The position numbers were made by a program, and so were the translations under genes. The notes below the pieces were generated by a model. That model saw only the letters and a list, made by a program, of their open reading frames with translations, made no database searches and was not told the DNA's origin. Positions 59,146-64,000 of a stretch of DNA of 64,000 nt are shown here, one piece after another; within the stretch, counting starts at the first letter, position 1, and the number at the start of each line of letters is the position of its first letter. The stretch is from the NCBI GenBank assembly GCA_022316685.1, contig JAKJHU010000062.1:3061501-3125500 (forward strand). Direction: 5' to 3'. This stretch comes from Progne subis subis. Its lineage: Eukaryota > Chordata > Aves > Passeriformes > Hirundinidae.

Positions 59146-62100
59146 CTGTCAGGGAAGAGCAAAGTGTTTTGTTTGTTGGTTCTTAAGGCTGCAACAGGTC
59201 ATGAACCCACGCGTAACAAGGAATTATGTAACAATCCTGAAGCAATATCCAGGTTTTTGCCCTGATATCCTATGCATTCTTATTTTAATAAGAACCACGC
59301 GTAGTGAAACGCGGCGCAGCGCCCTGCCTGCCGCCAGCAGTGGCATTTCTCACTCCTGCCTGGCACGCTCACGCTCCAAAAGCCAAACGAGCAGTTCCTC
59401 ACCACGTGCCCTCCTCCCAACACCTCCCATCTCAACCACACACAAAACCACACGAGCTCATGTCTTGACTGATTCTGAACGCGTGGTAAAAACACAGGTT
59501 CCAAGGAGTCTCCCTTTCCCAAAGCCTCCCATGAATATTTTCTCTGCTTTCTCAGATTCGCTGCTGTGATGCTCCAAAATTGTAAGGCAGAAAAAGTGAC
59601 CACAATTGCCTCAAATTAATTTTACTGTTCCAACAGCAATGGAAAACATATGGTCAACAGAGTAAATTCCACGTTCATTGTAGGGATTGGAAGAACAGAT
59701 GGTTGTTTGTCCTGGATTTCTCACCCACACATTATTAAGCATAAACCAGAAATCCACACCTAACAGCAACATCTGGCCAAAGAACTCCTCCCTGTTTCAC
59801 TCTAATTATTTTGTTGCTTTTTTCAAACATCCAAATAAGACCTGCAGGAACTGGCAGAGAATAAGGCAGAGAGAAATTAAAATCAACATGTTAAAAAGCA
59901 AAATCTCAAACAACAACATGGAAGTGGGGAAAAAGCCATGCAACAGGTTAAAATGTTTGACATTAACCAACATGTTTTAGCTCTTTTTGTTTGGTAAAGT
60001 CTGGATAACTACTTCCAACATGCTGTCAATTCAATGGATCAAATAATACCATCCAGGAATTTCTGACAAACTCTTCAAGTTCTTAAGGACTTCAGAGAGT
60101 CATTCACAGACAAGCAGTAGCCCGTTCTTGGCCACCAGGATGGATGTCTAAATGAAAGGCACACAAGAAAGTTTGTGCTACAGAACAGCTACTGAACAGG
60201 CACTGAAAGAGCCAGATAATTCAGTAATGTGAGACTGCAGTTACGTTTAGAAGAAAGATTTGTATCAAGTTTAAAGTTTAAAGCAGTTATAATGAGCAAA
60301 ATGCTATATACAGGGAAGAGAAACTGCACCACCTCAAGAGAGTTATGGATTGCACTGGAAATGTCTTGGGATTAAAAGAAAGAATCAGGTTCCAAAACCA
60401 AAGAACAATCTGCAAACGAAGCCTCAAGATTAAAAAGAATAATAACAATAACAATAACAATCCGAGAAAGCAAAGGAAAAGCACCTGCCTGTCTAGCTAT
60501 TCAAGATGTCTGTGCTAACTTCTAATCCCTCCTCCCTGAGAAGGAATTCAGATTAACAGCAGTTGTGCACTGGCTACTGAGGATAAACAGAACTAGAACT
60601 GTGCTGTGGCATGGCTGCTGTGGGAGTAGGCAGCTTGGCAAAGAAAAATTTACCACCAAACTAAAAGCTGCAAATGGAAAAGAGCTGGTGTAAAATTGGC
60701 TGACTATTCTCTTTAGAAACTCTAGTTTCTGAAACTCATTCAGTACTGAAAACAGAAAAGGGCTCTCTCATGAAGACCATACTATGGCAGCCCTGCCTCT
60801 TGCTCCATATATTTGAAAATTCACGGCCTGAAAGCCTTTACCAGAAAGGTTTGGTTGTGTCTTTGCTACAGCTTGAACCAAAGCAGTGAATTATATACAA
60901 AGGAAACAATAAACTTGGAGTCAACACTTCATCTGTGCTGCCTCTTCCATCCCTAAGTGCTCCACAGGTTACACATCCTGCTTCAGAAACCTAAGAAATC
61001 ACAGCAGAGAAAAACCACAGCTTTTGCACAATACAGTTACCCTTGAGTCTCTTCCATAACTGAGATTTTCATAGAGCAAGAGGATCTGGAAAAAAATAAC
61101 TGCTCTGAAAAGTTTAGGATCCTTTAACAATAGATCTCCCTTCAGGCCAGATCCCCACACACCATCACGTCATATATTCACATCATCAGGGTGAAAGGGG
61201 CCATTCACCAAAAGGAAAAGCTCCCCAGTATGTTTCAGTTCTGGTTTGTTCAGCAGAGATCCACAGTCCCGAAATCCAAATGCCTCTCGCAATGCCTACA
61301 CAGTGAATGGGAGCCCTTCCAGACAACCTGAACTGATCTCCCCTGGAAAAATCAGCCTGACAGATGGCCCAGACAGATCCAGAAACCGGGCACCAAAGAG
61401 CAAGTCTGAATGTGTAACAGAGATTGCTCTTCAAAATATAATTCCAGATCAATGAAGGAAATGAAATGAAAAAGTTGATCAAAACAAGCATGATATCCAA
61501 AGCAGCACAGTGGAACAGGGAGGGCTAATTCACAGAAATTACAGTGTGCTTGGCTCAGCACTTCTGAGGGGAGGAGGGGAAGAAAAAACCAGAGAGGGAG
61601 AGAGACAATCAGACCACTGCTTATGTAAACAGTGGCTAATGTTTCCCTGGGGAAAGAATGATTAAAAAAAAAATTACCTTGGTGGTTGTATTTTGAGAGG
61701 CAGTTTTGTACTACAATGAGAAGGGAGACTTACAAACTTGAATGGAAGAAATCTTCAAATTCACATAAAAGAATGTCGTGAGTGGAAGTGCACTTCAGAA
61801 TCACTGGTCTCCTTTGAGAGAAGCCCACAGCAGAGTAACTGAATGACTCATTTTGGATTGCAAGTGACTGGTTTTGTTTACAAAGAGAAACACAGAAATA
61901 TTGACTCAGATACTGTCAATATCCCAGAAAAGGCCATTTTTCAGGAATGAGCGGGATCGAAAAAGGACACACAGCTTGAGAGACCAGATCAGAGCAAAGA
62001 GAGCTCTCCACTAAAGGAGCAGAATGGAAGAGAGTCCAGAAATTGTTTCAGAGGATAAGCTCGTACAGGAGATGCAATGGAGCAGAGGAAATAAGGCGTT

Positions 62101-63640
62101 ACACAGACTCCCCTAAGTCTCAAAGCCAGGGCGAAAGGGTTGCTTCTGCTTTAACAGGCTCACCTGCAGAAATGCTGTCCTTAAAAAGCCACAGAGATCA
62201 ACACTACCACCAATGACTCCCTACAAAACCATTCACCTTTCCCAGTCCCTGCACCCTTGGGGGATGGAAGGCTGTACCTGTTGAAGCTTACTTAGCTTGT
62301 CACTCCTCCAGCCCTGCTGTCACTTGTTTCATGTGGGCTGAGCTGCTCAAGCGACCTGAGAGCAGGAGTTGCAGCAGGACTGACATTTCCCCATCTGTCA
62401 CGTCCTAATCCACGGCAGAGTTATAAATTGGATAATGGGCAGCGCAAGCCTACCAATGAATACAGCGAATATAATCCCAAGCGACGAGGCCAGGCTGTGT
62501 TTCAGTCCCTATCTGTAAAACCCTACTGTGCATCAAGATGCGTTAACTGCATGTCATTCAAACCTCTAAAATGCAACATCACTGCTCCACTGCCCAGAGG
62601 AGTTCAGCTGGTTTTATAAACAAAACAGCACCAACGTCACCTACGGATTTCTGAAACACCAGCGTTGCCACAGCTTTTTCCAAACCACGGCCAAACCACT
62701 CCAAAAGGGAGTCATTCCAGAGCATTCCCCAGAGAGAGCGTGGGTCACCAGGCCTCACTTACCAGCCACAAACCCAACCACCCCGCGAGCTGCTGCGGCA
62801 GACACCTCCTGCTGCCGCTGAATTATTGCAACGCACACATGGCTGCAGCCCGTGAGCGCTGGGCCCAGCACGGGCAGGCACACGGGCAACACGACGGCAG
62901 CACTGCAGCTCAAATCACCTTCAGGGCCGCCTGACACCGAGATGCTCACGGTTTGGGTCGTCTTCCTGCCATCAGTCTCTGCAACAGGCTGCCACTCTCG
63001 GCTCAGCTGCGTCTACAGCCTGGGGTTTACACGGCGCTCCTCAGCAAACGCACCGAATTGCAAGGAGGTGCAGGTCTACAAAGCCACACCCCGTATCGAC
63101 AAGATGGAAAATATTCAGGCTGCCCGACAGCCTTCTCAGACGGCTTGTGTGGGGATTTTGGGTGAGACTAGCATGTGTGGGCTAGTTAAAGCTCGCAGCA
63201 GTTTGTCTCTGGAAACACTTCCCATAACAGGCAGGACTATCCAAAGCACCCAGTTGTGATCAACTTGGGAGATAAATTCTCCTGAGTACTTTTCCGACTG
63301 TGTATGAGGGCATGACTAAGAGATTGTTTATAATAAACTGAGAACTACTCAGTTCAAACATGTCAGTTCCTACTGGAAACGAAACAATACCGCAGCCACT
63401 ACTGATCCTCCGGTGGCACTTAATGGATAGAAATACTGGGAAACATACTGGTTCTTTATCTGGACAGCGGTTGTGGCTGACCTTTGACAGAAATGCAATT
63501 AAGTGAGCATTCTAGGCAAACGGTGTGATATCTCTTCTAGGAAGAAAAACAAAAGCTGCATGCGTTATCCACTACAAAGATCCTCAATCCTTTGCAGCTT
63601 CAAACCATCTCACAACATTACGAGAAACGCGGCTTTTATT
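59146..63640 (-). other. BCL2L13: BCL2L13 intron 1 (approximate)
   Basis: Between exon 2 and the terminal CpG island. A small CpG cluster sits at 59285-59480, close to exon 2, and an (AATAAC)n microsatellite is at 60438-60461. No gene recognised. The right boundary is unknown because exon 1 cannot be placed. Confidence 0.55.
60438..60461. repeat. (AAT/AAC)n microsatellite
   Basis: Alternating AAT and AAC triplets over 24 bp. Confidence 0.9.
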
Positions 63641-64000
63641 AACGAGCTTCCATTCACTTTTCTGTCTTAACGCGCCCATTCGGGTTCGAGAATCCGCAAA
63701 AAGCCGTTCCAAGTTTCAGCGGCGCCGCAGCCGCCGGCGGGAGCGCAGCGTGAACCCCTCAGTTACTACGGCGATGAATGAGATATTTATACCCGGGCGG
63801 GCGGGCACGGCGTCGGGATGAGTCACCGGCGGGGCCGTGCGGGACTGGCAGCCTGCGTGCTGCCGCGGGCCCTGCAGCGGGGGAGCCGCCAGCCCTGCCC
63901 GCCGGGTCCGGGGGTGTCCCGGGGGTGTCCCGGGGGTGTCCCGGGGGTGTCCCGGGGGTGTCCCGGGCGGAGCGGGGTCCGCGCGTCCCTCGGCCGCGGC
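63640..64000 (-). promoter_or_regulatory. CpG island at window edge, probable BCL2L13 promoter / exon 1 region
   Basis: GC content and CpG density rise sharply from about 63660 to the window end. The BCL2L13 non-coding exon 1 is expected here. On the - strand there is a TATA-like TATAAATA (63785-63792) preceded by an AP-1-type TGACTCA (63820-63826). By human synteny the divergent gene to the right would be ATP6V1E1, so the island may be bidirectional; this is inference, as nothing of that gene is visible. Confidence 0.65.
63910..63964. repeat. 11-bp G-rich tandem repeat, five copies
   Basis: GGGGGTGTCCC repeated five times without change, followed by GGG. G5 runs start at 63910, 63921, 63932, 63943 and 63954 with six-base loops, matching the canonical G-quadruplex pattern on the + strand. 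Confidence 0.97.

Overview
This window is a stretch of vertebrate nuclear DNA, almost certainly from a bird. It has spliced GT-AG exons in long non-coding introns, two CpG-rich promoter-like regions, no operons, and several CR1-type LINE 3' ends with the avian-style tail ending in ATTCTGTGA. It holds two complete coding regions, both Bcl-2 family genes, lying tail to tail. They are BID on the + strand (coding exons 20176-25582) and BCL2L13 (Bcl-rambo) on the - strand (coding exons 59112 down to 31807). Both were identified from conserved protein motifs and from splice junctions that join in phase. The arrangement matches the human 22q11 neighbourhood (ATP6V1E1 - BCL2L13 - BID - MICAL3).

Layout. 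1-4410: no gene recognised; probably the 3' UTR of an upstream + strand gene (MICAL3 by synteny only), ending at a well-formed poly(A) signal at 4387. 4410-7180: intergenic, featureless. 7180-7463: CR1 fragment. 7530-8650: CpG island, the likely BID promoter and non-coding exon 1. 7847-20115: BID intron 1. 20116-26160: BID exons 2-6 and the 3' UTR, with CR1 pieces in intron 3. 26160-31806: between the two stop codons, probably mostly BCL2L13 3' UTR, containing a reverse-oriented CR1. 31807-59145: BCL2L13 exons 7 to 2, with introns carrying homopolymers, microsatellites, a 10-copy 74/77-bp minisatellite and a CpG-dense patch. 59146-63640: BCL2L13 intron 1. 63640-64000: CpG island with an 11-bp G-rich tandem repeat, the likely BCL2L13 promoter region.

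How the genes relate. BID is a BH3-only activator. After cleavage by caspase-8 it links death-receptor signalling to BAX/BAK at the mitochondrion. The predicted protein (183 aa) keeps the LQTD cleavage site and the BH3 LxxxGD core. BCL2L13 is a tail-anchored outer-mitochondrial-membrane protein that acts in apoptosis and as a mitophagy receptor. The predicted protein (467 aa) keeps BH-like regions, a WQQV LC3-interacting motif and the C-terminal membrane anchor. They are neighbours in one pathway area but have separate promoters and converge, so any coupling would be at their 3' ends.

I found no novel multi-gene system. The observations most worth checking are a pair of in-frame tandem splice donors in BID, the intronic CpG-dense patch in BCL2L13, the minisatellite, and possible 3'-end interplay between the two genes.
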